From contig NC_067207.1 of assembly GCF_026262505.1 (NCBI RefSeq), forward strand, positions 10,384,082 to 10,448,081: 64,000 nt of DNA, written 5' to 3'. Shown piece by piece: positions 31,630 to 39,684 of the stretch. Every line of letters begins with the position of its first letter. Within the stretch, counting starts at the first letter, position 1. The position numbers were made by a program, and so were the translations under genes. Below the pieces are notes generated by a model. The model had not been told where the DNA came from. It worked only from the letters and a program-made list of their open reading frames with translations, and ran no database searches. This DNA comes from Trichomonas vaginalis G3. Lineage: Eukaryota; Parabasalia; Trichomonadida; Trichomonadidae.

Positions 31630-32585
31630 TCGTCATTTTCAACTTCTTTAGCATATTCGTCAGGAGTTGTCTTATATTTGTTAGGAACTGTCTTTGAAAG
31701 TATACCACCTTGAACTTTGACAAGTTTGAAACGAGGTCTGACAATAGTAGTTTTATCTTCTGCTTGCAGTCTGTACATTTTGCCATGTTTGCCTAAAACT
31801 TCATAATATTCTCTTGTATACTTTCTTCTATTTTTACGAACACGAATGTGAGTACCTGTCGGGTACTTGTTGTTGTCATAGTCAATAGTATTTTCATATG
31901 GGTCGCGTTTAGGTATTTCTATTTTTACTTTGTCACCTTTCTGAAGTTTGAAGCCTGGCATTCTTTCTTGTTTGTCTCTTTTGACTAAACTATTAAATAT
32001 ATAGTCTTTCTCTAAGTCAGGGTTGTTTTTCATTTCTTCGGGGGAGTGGTTTCCCAAACCTTTTTGTTTACGGCTATTGTAAATATTTAAAACTTGTCTC
32101 ATCTTTGCCATGGAGAAGTGTCTATATTTGTCGTCATATGACATTTCATCTACCTCACCACCTTGTGGTTGATTTAAGTCTCTTAAGATTTTTATACAAC
32201 TGTCAATGACACCAAGAGCAGAATGGTTTTGGTCGACAATGAAATATTGGTTTACATTTTTTGAACGCAGATAGTTTTTAATATCGTCTGATTTGAAAGA
32301 ACTTTCACAGTCAGATGTCAGTTTTGTTGGATGGTATTTGTCAACGAATATTGTCAAAGCAGTTTTCACATCTAAAATATTTTTGGACCATAATGGTATG
32401 GCTTCACAGTATCTTGTGTTTTGACCAACAAATATTAGCCAGTATGGTGGTCCATCTGTTCTAACTCTCGGAATGTTTTCCAAGATATCCATAAACCAAG
32501 CATTTGGTGTTGAACTAAAGATTTTTACCATGAGTGCTTTCTTTGTTGCTTTAGAAACATACGGGTCCTTGTTTGGATTCGTCAT
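31626..32585 (-). CDS. Retroviral-type (RVE) integrase of the Maverick
   Basis: 319 residues. The catalytic core shows D33 (WFMDILENIP), D92 (LTSDCESSF) and, 35 residues after D92, D128 in HSALGVIDSCIKILRDL. The third acidic residue is therefore Asp rather than the usual Glu. No N-terminal HHCC zinc finger is visible. The C-terminal third is basic with an SH3-like or chromo-like pattern (KLQKGDKVKIEIPKRDPYE, then REYYEVLGKHGKMYRLQ). It joins element ends to target DNA. Its stop overlaps the end of the fibre gene by a few bases, and its start lies 16 bp from the divergent small gene at 32602. A copy exists at 56124-57081. Confidence 0.92.
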   Translation of the reverse strand: MTNPNKDPYVSKATKKALMVKIFSSTPNAWFMDILENIPRVRTDGPPYWLIFVGQNTRYCEAIPLWSKNILDVKTALTIFVDKYHPTKLTSDCESSFKSDDIKNYLRSKNVNQYFIVDQNHSALGVIDSCIKILRDLNQPQGGEVDEMSYDDKYRHFSMAKMRQVLNIYNSRKQKGLGNHSPEEMKNNPDLEKDYIFNSLVKRDKQERMPGFKLQKGDKVKIEIPKRDPYENTIDYDNNKYPTGTHIRVRKNRRKYTREYYEVLGKHGKMYRLQAEDKTTIVRPRFKLVKVQGGILSKTVPNKYKTTPDEYAKEVENDD

Positions 32586-32601
32586 TTTTAACCCATAAGA
32601 A
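32586..32601. promoter_or_regulatory. 16-bp bidirectional promoter gap, integrase / pVI-like gene
   Basis: TTTTAACCCATAAGAA is the entire spacing between the two start codons. Read toward the right it gives TTTTTAACCCATAAGAA-ATG; toward the left TTCTTATGGGTTAAAA-ATG. A similar TTTTTACCCATATGAA precedes the major capsid gene start at 48547. Confidence 0.6.
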
Positions 32602-33003
32602 ATGGGTTTATTTGGCGCATTAGCAGGAGTCGCATCTAGATTTTTGCCAGCAGTGGGAACAATAGCCAGAGGTGTATTTGGAGTTGGAAGGAAGATTTTG
32701 AGTACTTTAGGTATACTTAAAGAGAAAGCACAACCTATTATACAAACCGTACAGAAAGGTTGGGATGTAGCACGAGATGCAGCAAATCTTATTCCAAATC
32801 CTGAAACAAGAGGAAAAGTTCAAGGATGGATGGACAATGTAGGAAGACAAGCAGGAAACTACTATAACAAAGCAAATGACTACTATAACCAAGCAGGGCA
32901 CTATATGGACCAAGGTGAAAGATTCTTTAACAGAGGATATAACCATGCACAACAGTGGGTAAACAACAACCAACCGCAACCACCTCAAACGTGGGGAATG
33001 TAA
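32602..33003 (+). CDS. pVI-like amphipathic virion protein candidate
   Basis: 133 residues. An amphipathic, glycine-rich N-terminus (MGLFGALAGVASRFLPAVGT, then ARGVFGVGRKILSTLG) is followed by a helical middle and a C-terminal part with YYNKANDYYNQAGHYMDQGE repeats and a Pro/Gln tail. This arrangement resembles the membrane-active minor capsid proteins of adenovirus-like viruses (pVI) and related Polinton proteins. The likely role is capsid cementing or endosome escape, by analogy only. It is highly conserved in the second Maverick (57099), where a single extra A shifts the end. Confidence 0.62.
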   Translation: MGLFGALAGVASRFLPAVGTIARGVFGVGRKILSTLGILKEKAQPIIQTVQKGWDVARDAANLIPNPETRGKVQGWMDNVGRQAGNYYNKANDYYNQAGHYMDQGERFFNRGYNHAQQWVNNNQPQPPQTWGM

Positions 33004-33022
33004 AATTTTTTACTGAGATGAA

Positions 33023-33178
33023 ATGAACAATACAGCTTTGAGACAAATGGGCTCAAGATGGATTTGTCGGCTTCCAGCAGTTACACAACCACGTGTTTGT
33101 CAAGTTCTTCCTATACCTCAGGAAGTTTTAGACCGACTTAAAAAACCTAAACAACCAGTTGAAAACAAACCAAACTAA
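33023..33178 (+). CDS. 51-residue small protein, copy A of a tandem pair
   Basis: ATG at 33023 after ATTTTTTACTGAGATGAA; TAA at 33176. It shares RVCQVLPIPQEVLDRLKKPK and KQPVENKPN with the next small gene, so the two arose by tandem duplication together with their upstream motif. The second Maverick has only one copy (57520). Too short to assign; basic and proline-containing. Confidence 0.55.
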   Translation: MNNTALRQMGSRWICRLPAVTQPRVCQVLPIPQEVLDRLKKPKQPVENKPN

Positions 33179-33197
33179 AATTTTTTACTGAGATGAA

Positions 33198-33338
33198 ATG
33201 AACAACGCAGCTTTAGACAGAATAGGTCATGGAAGACCACCTTTTAAACCACGTGTTTGTCAAGTTTTTCATATACCTCAGGAAGTTTTAGACCGACATA
33301 AAAAACCTAAACAACCAGTTGAAAACAAACCAAACTAA
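33198..33338 (+). CDS. 46-residue small protein, copy B of a tandem pair
   Basis: ATG at 33198, again directly after ATTTTTTACTGAGATGAA, and TAA at 33336. The C-terminal 30 residues match copy A closely (RVCQVFHIPQEVLDRHKKPK); the N-terminus differs. The upstream 18 bases are the same as before copy A and before the gene at 33358, marking this as a transcription or leader unit. Confidence 0.55.
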   Translation: MNNAALDRIGHGRPPFKPRVCQVFHIPQEVLDRHKKPKQPVENKPN

Positions 33339-33357
33339 AATTTTTTACTGAGATGAA

Positions 33358-33942
33358 ATGACCGAAGAAGTTGAAACGGTAGATTTGACACCACAAACAA
33401 AAAGTTCAGAACCATTGTCAAAACCTGTCAAAGAACTTACAGATGAAGATAAAAATTCAATAATAGAAAGTGCCAGGTCTGGAAATACAAACCCTAACTA
33501 CAAAGTCACTTTTCATAGAAATGGAACGGCTAGTATCTCAAAAAAGAAACAGACTCTCACAAATAAAATATTGAAGTCTGTGGGAGCTTTCGAGACAACA
33601 GATGGAAAAGTTTACTTCACTGACCAACAGTTCATTATAGAACATCTCATTGACTTAGAGTCGAAATATTCTAAACTTTACAACAAACACAAAAAGTTGA
33701 AAGGAAAACAGAAACAAATGGCATATGATATTTATGAAGATGTTGACGACACAACTAGACCAGCAAGTGAGGTAAAGTCAGATGAACCAAAAAGTGACGA
33801 AAAACCAATAGAAGAAGGGAAGCCAAAAACTGAAGATAAACCAAAACCAAAGTTTAGTTTGGAGACTAAACCAAGTCAACCTTCATTAGCTGGTATGGGT
33901 TGGCGTCAAAGACTTATGGCAGCTGGTGGTTATGTAAAGTAA
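33358..33942 (+). CDS. Charged protein next to the polymerase, unknown
   Basis: 194 residues. The N-terminus is acidic and disordered (about 1-35). A small folded part follows (NPNYKVTFHRNGTASISKKK, then TDGKVYFTDQQFIIEHLIDL, about 45-100), and a coiled coil (LESKYSKLYNKHKKLKGKQK). The tail is Lys/Glu/Pro-rich and ends GMGWRQRLMAAGGYVK. It starts after the third copy of the ACTGAGATGAA motif and lies 30 bp upstream of the polymerase in the same orientation. A role in replication or as a virion protein is possible; I do not recognise a family. A broken copy is at 57692-58276. Confidence 0.7.
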   Translation: MTEEVETVDLTPQTKSSEPLSKPVKELTDEDKNSIIESARSGNTNPNYKVTFHRNGTASISKKKQTLTNKILKSVGAFETTDGKVYFTDQQFIIEHLIDLESKYSKLYNKHKKLKGKQKQMAYDIYEDVDDTTRPASEVKSDEPKSDEKPIEEGKPKTEDKPKPKFSLETKPSQPSLAGMGWRQRLMAAGGYVK

Positions 33943-33972
33943 AGAAAAAACATTTTTTTTATTTTTATAGAA

Positions 33973-36126
33973 ATGCCCCCATATAGAATGGATAGAAAGT
34001 CTGCTAGAATAAAAGCAGAGTTGCAAAGATATGGTTGGAGAGTTTCGAAGAAGTTTAAATATAGGAAGGGAAGACCCATAAAAGTCTATGACAAATTGTC
34101 TGGTCTTCGCTACGAAATGGACATGGAAACAGCACGCGCAAATTATCCAAACAGACTAGAGAGGTTAGAGGAAGAGCGTCTTATGAACATGCCTTTCGAT
34201 GTTAGTGAGCCTCAAGTTGAAGGACACGACGGCTTTGCCAGATTCTACTGGAAACATGACGAACAATTGCATCCTTTGAGACGGAAAAAAGGGAAGGGTG
34301 AAGACGCACATGCTCCCATGGAAAGAACAAGATATGCATATGAAAAGTATCGTGAGGTTCGAAGTAAAATTACATCTGGGCGAACCTTTACAGTAAACTT
34401 TGACGAAGGAAAGAACAAAGAAGGCTTCATGGGTGTACTTGCTGCCATACAAGACGGAAATAAGAAAGGATACAATCTCAGACTAACCGTAACAGATTTA
34501 GATGGTCATATTTACTATGCGCATGGCAATGTCACAACAGCCGCACAACTTCTTGACGCTTTCAAGACTACAAAGAGAGAACAAATGTTTGACTCCGACT
34601 CAGATATTTTGAATGCAATTGAAGGGATTGCAAGCGTGAAGTTCGAATGGTACCAACCCAACCCTCAAGCAGTCAGACAACATGCTGGGTATTTCCCGTT
34701 CAGAAATAAGTCTGACATTAACCTGACAAGGTATGGAATTTACAATTCAATTGAAACAATTGTCAATGAACCTTGTATTCTTACATGTCTCAGGAACTCT
34801 GGTCTTGTTACAGATGAGAAGATGAAGTATCTTGAGTCATGTGTGAAAACAAGGTACATTCTCAGAGGTCAATTGGCAAAAGTTGCACCGTTGGCAAATG
34901 TGAATATCCGAGTCAACATTCCGACTGAGAAAGGTTCTTCACATGACGACTATGTTGTTGACAAAGACTTACCATGGTTGAAGATTGTACTTGTCCACAA
35001 CCACTTCATGTTGAACGAAAGTCTTACAAACCCATTGTTCGGAAAAGGCAAGTGCAACATTGTCAGAGCTGTTAACATTCTTTTCGAGAAAGGTTTGTTG
35101 GAACCAATTCCAGATGACAAGCTGACAGAAACTTTTGTACCAAAAGATGAAACAAACTTTTCATTGTTAGCAAGACCAAAAGTTGTTCCAGACAAAGTTC
35201 TAGCACAAAAGAAGTACACAGTTCCAAAAGGAGTTGGATTGTTCGGATACCAACCTGAACCAGAAGAACTTCCAATGAGGTTGCAAGAACTTCAAGATGC
35301 TATAAACAAACTTCCATTGAGACATCCAATTGACGTCAAATTGTATTGGAGAGCTTCTGAGTTAGGTCAGAAGGTTTTATATGAAACAGATTGCTTCGAC
35401 GATGTTTATGAGATAACAGGAGATGTTTCTCAGAAGATAAGAGACTCGCTTGAATTTCCAAAAACTGGGCCGATTGGATGCGACAAGTTCGACTCATATG
35501 AAAAAATATACTATGTCGACCTTAACGCTGCGTACATGAGGTTCGTCCAATATATTCCAACTGGAATTCCAAACGAAAATGGCGAGTTCCCGGGAAGGAA
35601 CTATACAGTTGGAAAAGTCATACAACAAATGTATGATATTAGGAAAGCTTCAAACCCCAAACTTGCAATGACACTCAAATTGCTTATGAATTCGACATGG
35701 GGATATTCCATTAAGAAACCTCAAAAGATGAAGAGTAAACACTATGAGAAGGTCGACAACTTTGTTGAAAGGTTTTCTCCTTTCGTTTTGAAATACGAGT
35801 TTACCGAAGGTCAAGGTGGCTTAGTAACCACATTAAAACCTATTGTCGAACATTGGTCTTATCCTCAGTTCGCAAAAGCAGTCCTTGACAACTACAACAA
35901 ATTCTTCTCAGAGGTTAAATCCAAAGTTGTGGTATACTATGAGAACATCGATGCGCTCATGACGAACGAAGAAGGCTATAACAAACTCATTGAAATGGGT
36001 ATGGTCGGTGAAAAGATGGGCCTTTTTAAGCTAGATAAGGTATTTTCCGAAGTTCATGTCTTCTCCAAGCGTAAGTACTGGGCTGTTAAAGAAGATGGTG
36101 AAATAGTTAAACATTGCATGAAATAA
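33973..36126 (+). CDS. Family B DNA polymerase of the Maverick, short and divergent
   Basis: 717 residues, against about 1000 or more in most Polinton polymerases. The N-terminal part is basic (KSARIKAELQRYGWRVSKKF). The segment EPCILTCLRNSGLVTDEKMK with WLKIVLVHNHFMLNES (about 260-345) is the conserved pre-polymerase module of viral and Polinton enzymes. Palm motifs: A is YYVDLNAAYM (Asp516), B is KLLMNSTWGYS (Asn573), C is YYENIDALMT (Asp660). Motif C has Asn where the first catalytic Asp of DTDS is expected. I see no clear ExoI D-x-E. The enzyme should be protein-primed; the terminal protein is not identified. A frameshifted copy lies at 58307. Confidence 0.88.
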   Translation: MPPYRMDRKSARIKAELQRYGWRVSKKFKYRKGRPIKVYDKLSGLRYEMDMETARANYPNRLERLEEERLMNMPFDVSEPQVEGHDGFARFYWKHDEQLHPLRRKKGKGEDAHAPMERTRYAYEKYREVRSKITSGRTFTVNFDEGKNKEGFMGVLAAIQDGNKKGYNLRLTVTDLDGHIYYAHGNVTTAAQLLDAFKTTKREQMFDSDSDILNAIEGIASVKFEWYQPNPQAVRQHAGYFPFRNKSDINLTRYGIYNSIETIVNEPCILTCLRNSGLVTDEKMKYLESCVKTRYILRGQLAKVAPLANVNIRVNIPTEKGSSHDDYVVDKDLPWLKIVLVHNHFMLNESLTNPLFGKGKCNIVRAVNILFEKGLLEPIPDDKLTETFVPKDETNFSLLARPKVVPDKVLAQKKYTVPKGVGLFGYQPEPEELPMRLQELQDAINKLPLRHPIDVKLYWRASELGQKVLYETDCFDDVYEITGDVSQKIRDSLEFPKTGPIGCDKFDSYEKIYYVDLNAAYMRFVQYIPTGIPNENGEFPGRNYTVGKVIQQMYDIRKASNPKLAMTLKLLMNSTWGYSIKKPQKMKSKHYEKVDNFVERFSPFVLKYEFTEGQGGLVTTLKPIVEHWSYPQFAKAVLDNYNKFFSEVKSKVVVYYENIDALMTNEEGYNKLIEMGMVGEKMGLFKLDKVFSEVHVFSKRKYWAVKEDGEIVKHCMK

Positions 36127-36166
36127 AACATTGCATGAAATAAAAACGTTGCATGAAGTAAAACAT
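36108..36166 (+). repeat. Three copies of the polymerase gene's last codons
   Basis: AAACATTGCATGAAATAAA, which contains the polymerase stop codon, is repeated twice more just downstream with small changes (AACGTTGCATGAAGTAAA). This is a short tandem duplication at the border between the conserved gene block and the accessory island. Confidence 0.8.
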
Positions 36167-36198
36167 TTTTTAAAACAGTATATTTTTACATATATTAA

Positions 36199-37059
36199 AT
36201 GCTTCAGGTTGAAAAACAAAGAACAAAAGTAGCAGATACAAAACCGTTAGACTATATCTTTACAAATGCTGGTAGAAATATTTCAGATGAAGAAATTTCA
36301 TCCCGAAGATACAGGTTTGACTATCCAATTCGTTGGCTTCAAAGTCCTTCAGATGCAAAGGCAATAGGATTTAGAAGAGTTTTGTTTTCAAATAGAACGA
36401 ACGCGTTTATGTTCGCAGTATATTTTCATGGTCAGTATAAAGGTTCTGATGGTCTAATAGAAAAATTTGACGAAATGAAAATCTTTACAATTCGTTCAGA
36501 CGAAAGTCTTGAAAAAACTCTAAATGACTTTCAAACTCAAATGAACAAATACTACTGGGAATTTCAAGAAAAATACCACTCTTTACTAAATGGAACATAC
36601 TATCTGAAACTAGAATACGATAAGATGAATTCCACCGTTTCATTTCAAAAGATTGAAATTAACCCTCCAAGAGATACAGAGTTTTTATATTGGGGAGTAG
36701 ACAAACGTTCTTGGGCACAATTTCTTCGGTTACTAAACCAGAACGAACCATTGCCACCAGATGGTCCATTTAAATTTATACTCCCGCCAGCAGATTTGAC
36801 AGTTTATAGAAACGTGTTCGACCCTCAAAATGTCATGTGTCATGCAAGTTTCAGTTCAAGCAACAACAGTTTTCTTTGTATTGGTAAGGACTTTTATGAC
36901 TTTGCTTCTAAATTCTACGAACCACCTAGTAACAGTTTCTCTGACTTTCAAGTTTGGTTCACAACAAACGGTGTGCAGCATATTATTCCATTGTACTATG
37001 ACTTTTATCTCGAATTGTCTTTCATATACAACTACGGAAAAGTGCTGAAAAAGTACTGA
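36199..37059 (+). CDS. Candidate structural protein, intact paralogue of 29004-29851
   Basis: 286 residues, start after TATTTTTACATATATTAA. The N-terminal part has DYIFTNAGRNISDEE and YRFDYPIRWLQSPSDAKAIG; the C-terminal part has KFYEPPSNSFSDFQVWFTTN and LYYDFYLELSFIYNY. These match the frameshifted gene beside the fibre, so the element carries two versions of the protein. It is mainly beta-strand-like, without a signal peptide, membrane helix or catalytic motif. Association with the capsid vertex or fibre is inferred from the paralogue's position. Its stop abuts the left end of the inverted-repeat composite starting at 37061. Confidence 0.72.
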   Translation: MLQVEKQRTKVADTKPLDYIFTNAGRNISDEEISSRRYRFDYPIRWLQSPSDAKAIGFRRVLFSNRTNAFMFAVYFHGQYKGSDGLIEKFDEMKIFTIRSDESLEKTLNDFQTQMNKYYWEFQEKYHSLLNGTYYLKLEYDKMNSTVSFQKIEINPPRDTEFLYWGVDKRSWAQFLRLLNQNEPLPPDGPFKFILPPADLTVYRNVFDPQNVMCHASFSSSNNSFLCIGKDFYDFASKFYEPPSNSFSDFQVWFTTNGVQHIIPLYYDFYLELSFIYNYGKVLKKY

Positions 37060-37330
37060 AAAATATATTTTAGGTGAAGTGGTTTTTAGGTGTCACCAGG
37101 TCCCCAGGTCCCTCGGTCCCCAGGTCATTTTAACTTCTCTGAAAAAATGAGACAACATGACATTTAGACAACAACACAGGAAATAGACTTCATCGTATAT
37201 GTTTTGTCATGATTTCATCGTCAATGTTTTGTCATGATTTCATCGTCAATGTTTTGTCAAACATGAACGTAAATGTTTTGTCATGACTTCTTCATCGTAT
37301 TCTTTCACCCGTTGAATTTTGTATAAAAAG

Positions 37331-38342
37331 CAACCGCCGGAATTCCGGCGGTTGGTATATTCTTCACAAAATGCTTGTTTTGAGGTTAAGCCACAAACGA
37401 ATGTCCGACGGTTAAGCCACAAACGAATGTCCGACGGTTAAGCCACCCAAAAATATTTTTTTATTTTTATTGTAAGAACAGTATGACAGTCGAAGCAAAA
37501 ACGTTCACGAACAAATCTAATGGCGAAACATTCACAAAAGGCACTTACAACGGTATTGAAGTCTTACGTAGAGACAAGGATGGTTATATAAATGCAACAA
37601 ATATGTGTCAGCAGTTTAGGAAAGACTTTAGAAAGTTGTTGGAAAATAAGTCCTGGGAAGAGTATTTTAAGGCATTTTGTGAAGAATATACCAACCGCCG
37701 GAATTCCGGCGGTTGCTTTTTATACAAACTTCATGCAGGAATTCCGGATGAAATCAAACAGGTTAGAGGAACGTATGTAGACCCAAGACTCATAAACTAT
37801 ATAGCAATGTGGGCTTCTCCAAAATATTGCATAGCAGTTGGAAAAATTCTGGACTCCATAGACAAGAAAGTTCATGAGAAATTAGATGAAGAAGAACTTG
37901 AAGATACAGCAGAGAATGCAAAACCTTTGTTCGAACAAGAAGTTAGAAAAATGCGCGAAAAACAAATAGAACATGAACGTGAGATATGTTCTGGTTATAG
38001 AGATTCTCCATACGAACTAGACCAATGGGAACAAGAAGATTTAAAGAGAGAATTTAGAGAATATGAACTCGCTAAGATAGCATTTGAAGCTGCAGAAAAG
38101 AGGTTAAAAGTTTGGGGTCGTTTTGTACAAAAATATTGTGAGTAAATGAACCATTTTTTTCTACCATCGTATTCTTTCACCTGTTGAATTTTGTATAAAA
38201 AGCAATAGCCGGAATTCCGGCGGTTGGTATATTCTTCATGAAATGCTTGTTTTGAGGTCGAGCCATTTTTGGCTCCACCGTATTTTTCAACCAAAACTCT
38301 TGAACTTTGTATAAAAAGCAACCGCCGGAATTCCGGCGGTTG
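37331..38342. repeat. 24-bp palindrome family, four copies, one inside a coding region
   Basis: CAACCGCCGGAA followed by its own reverse complement occurs at 37331-37354, 37692-37715 and 38319-38342, with a slightly decayed copy at 38203-38226. The coding copy (37692) encodes NRRNSGG inside the KilA-N gene. The three intergenic copies are embedded in about 55 bp that match the coding copy's flanks in inverted orientation (TTTGTATAAAAAG before, GGTATATTCTTCAC after). Those around 38203 and 38319 form a tandem repeat of about 116 bp. Confidence 0.9.
37483..38145 (+). CDS. KilA-N domain protein with a palindrome-encoded insert
   Basis: 220 residues. The KilA-N DNA-binding domain is seen as GYINATNMCQQFRKDFRKLL (about 30-50) and TYVDPRLINYIAMWASPKYC (about 98-117), followed by GKILDSIDKK. 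Between these halves sits EYTNRRNSGGCFLYK (about 67-82), encoded by the 24-bp palindrome and its flanks. The C-terminal part is a charged coiled coil. KilA-N proteins are DNA-binding regulators of large DNA viruses and phages. The start follows the leader TTTTATTGTAAGAACAGT, shared with the next three genes. Whether the insert spoils folding is unknown; the frame stays open. Confidence 0.85.
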   Translation: MTVEAKTFTNKSNGETFTKGTYNGIEVLRRDKDGYINATNMCQQFRKDFRKLLENKSWEEYFKAFCEEYTNRRNSGGCFLYKLHAGIPDEIKQVRGTYVDPRLINYIAMWASPKYCIAVGKILDSIDKKVHEKLDEEELEDTAENAKPLFEQEVRKMREKQIEHEREICSGYRDSPYELDQWEQEDLKREFREYELAKIAFEAAEKRLKVWGRFVQKYCE

Positions 38343-38441
38343 GTATATTCTTCACAAAATGCTTGTTTTGAGGTCGAGCCACTTTTGGCGCCATCGTATT
38401 TTTCAACCAAAACTCTTGAATTTTGTTGTTCCCGGACCAAA

Positions 38442-39566
38442 AAATATATTTTAGGTGAAGAGGTGAGATCTCACCTGTTTTCTCACCTCTTTTCTCACCC
38501 GTTGAATTTTCATGAATTTCCTTAAGATAAAAAATATATTTTAGTTTTTTTTTAAAAAAAATATTTTTTTATTTTTATTGTAAGAACATGTTAGCAACAA
38601 CTTCACCAAACTCGTTAGTCATGAACCCAACATCTATGTTAGTAGAGATGAAAAGCTTCATTCCTTCTTCATATACTTTCGAAACAACAATCCAGAAGAT
38701 AAAGCAAGAACTTCTCCAAGGAGATTTAGATTGCACTGCAAAAGATGAAACAAATGAAGAATATCTTTATGAAATGCAGGATATTATTGACCATCTACCT
38801 AAACTTCCTGAAATACAACAACAAAAGCTTACTATTCCAGAATTCGATGAAATAGAAGTCAAAGCAACTGACTCAGTAGAAACCAAGAAGTTCATACGTA
38901 AGGTAAACTATGAGTTTCTTGGATTTCATTGCAACCACAAAGTTATGGACAAAGATTGCGACATGTTATATAAGAACATCTCTGACATATACAAATCTGA
39001 AGAATTTAAGACCTACGACAACTTTGTTTCGTTAGTTGCAAAATGTGTATGGCAGATAAGAGATAAAGATAGAAGAGGTAAAGTATGGAACCAACAGATA
39101 AAACCAGCAACTTTTGAGTTAAAGAAAACCATTGACGCCTTAGTCATACTTGCAGGTAAGGTTTCAGAATATAACGCAAAAATGAACCCACAATGTTCAA
39201 AATGTAAAGCAGCAATGAGGAAATATAACTACTCCGTCAAAGAGATAGAACGTATGCGAAACGACTATGCTGACTTAAAGAAAGAAGCAGAGAAACCAGC
39301 AGAAGATAAAATGGACATATTGACATTTCTGAACAAAAACTATCCAACTGCTGACGATTTCCTTCTTTCAGATGTCAAGAAGAAATATAAAGAAACCTTC
39401 GGCATTGTTAAAACATTCGATATCCTCAGCGAAGAAATCGAAGCTACGAAATTGTTTAGAATTTCAAATATACATCGTACAATTCATGTAAAACGCTTGT
39501 GAAAAAGAGGTGAGAAAAGAGGTGAGAAAACGGGTGAGATCTCACCTCTTCACCTAAAATATATTT
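38442..39566. mobile_element. Inner single-gene cassette with 58-bp inverted ends
   Basis: Bases 38442-38499 match 39509-39566 in inverted orientation with one mismatch in 58. The ends begin AAATATATTTTAGGTG and contain GGTGAGATCTCACC and two CTCACCTCTTTT-like units. The only gene inside is 38588-39502. An additional right-end copy lies at 39627-39684. The near identity of the arms means recent origin or maintenance. Without a recombinase in the cassette, mobilisation would have to be in trans. Confidence 0.8.
38588..39502 (+). CDS. Cassette protein with CxxC motif and C-terminal helical domain, unknown
   Basis: 304 residues. Helical N-terminal half; a possible metal or turn motif NPQCSKCKAAM (about 202-212); a Lys/Glu coiled-coil stretch; then a C-terminal domain with DILTFLNKNYPTADDFLLSD and KLFRISNIHRTIHVKRL. 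The last segment resembles winged-helix or KilA-type C-terminal modules in viral proteins, but I cannot assign a family. It is the only gene of the inner cassette and has the same leader (TTTTTATTGTAAGAACA) as the KilA-N genes around it. It may be a DNA-binding partner of these. Confidence 0.7.
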   Translation: MLATTSPNSLVMNPTSMLVEMKSFIPSSYTFETTIQKIKQELLQGDLDCTAKDETNEEYLYEMQDIIDHLPKLPEIQQQKLTIPEFDEIEVKATDSVETKKFIRKVNYEFLGFHCNHKVMDKDCDMLYKNISDIYKSEEFKTYDNFVSLVAKCVWQIRDKDRRGKVWNQQIKPATFELKKTIDALVILAGKVSEYNAKMNPQCSKCKAAMRKYNYSVKEIERMRNDYADLKKEAEKPAEDKMDILTFLNKNYPTADDFLLSDVKKKYKETFGIVKTFDILSEEIEATKLFRISNIHRTIHVKRL

Positions 39567-39626
39567 TTATTGAATTCTGAGTAAAATGGTATATGGAACA
39601 CGTACTTTTTCAGTAAGGACATGTGG

Positions 39627-39684
39627 GGTGAGAAAAGAGGTGAGAAAACGGGTGAGATCTCACCTCTTCACCTAAAATATATTT
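39627..39684 (-). repeat. Third copy of the 58-bp cassette end
   Basis: Near-identical to 39509-39566 in the same orientation, 60 bp further downstream. It may be a leftover from an earlier insertion or an alternative right end that would extend the cassette to 39684. Confidence 0.85.

Noticed and set aside
37331..38342. CRISPR-like array from the repeated palindromes.
   Set aside because: Irregular spacing, a copy within a coding gene, eukaryotic context and no cas genes.
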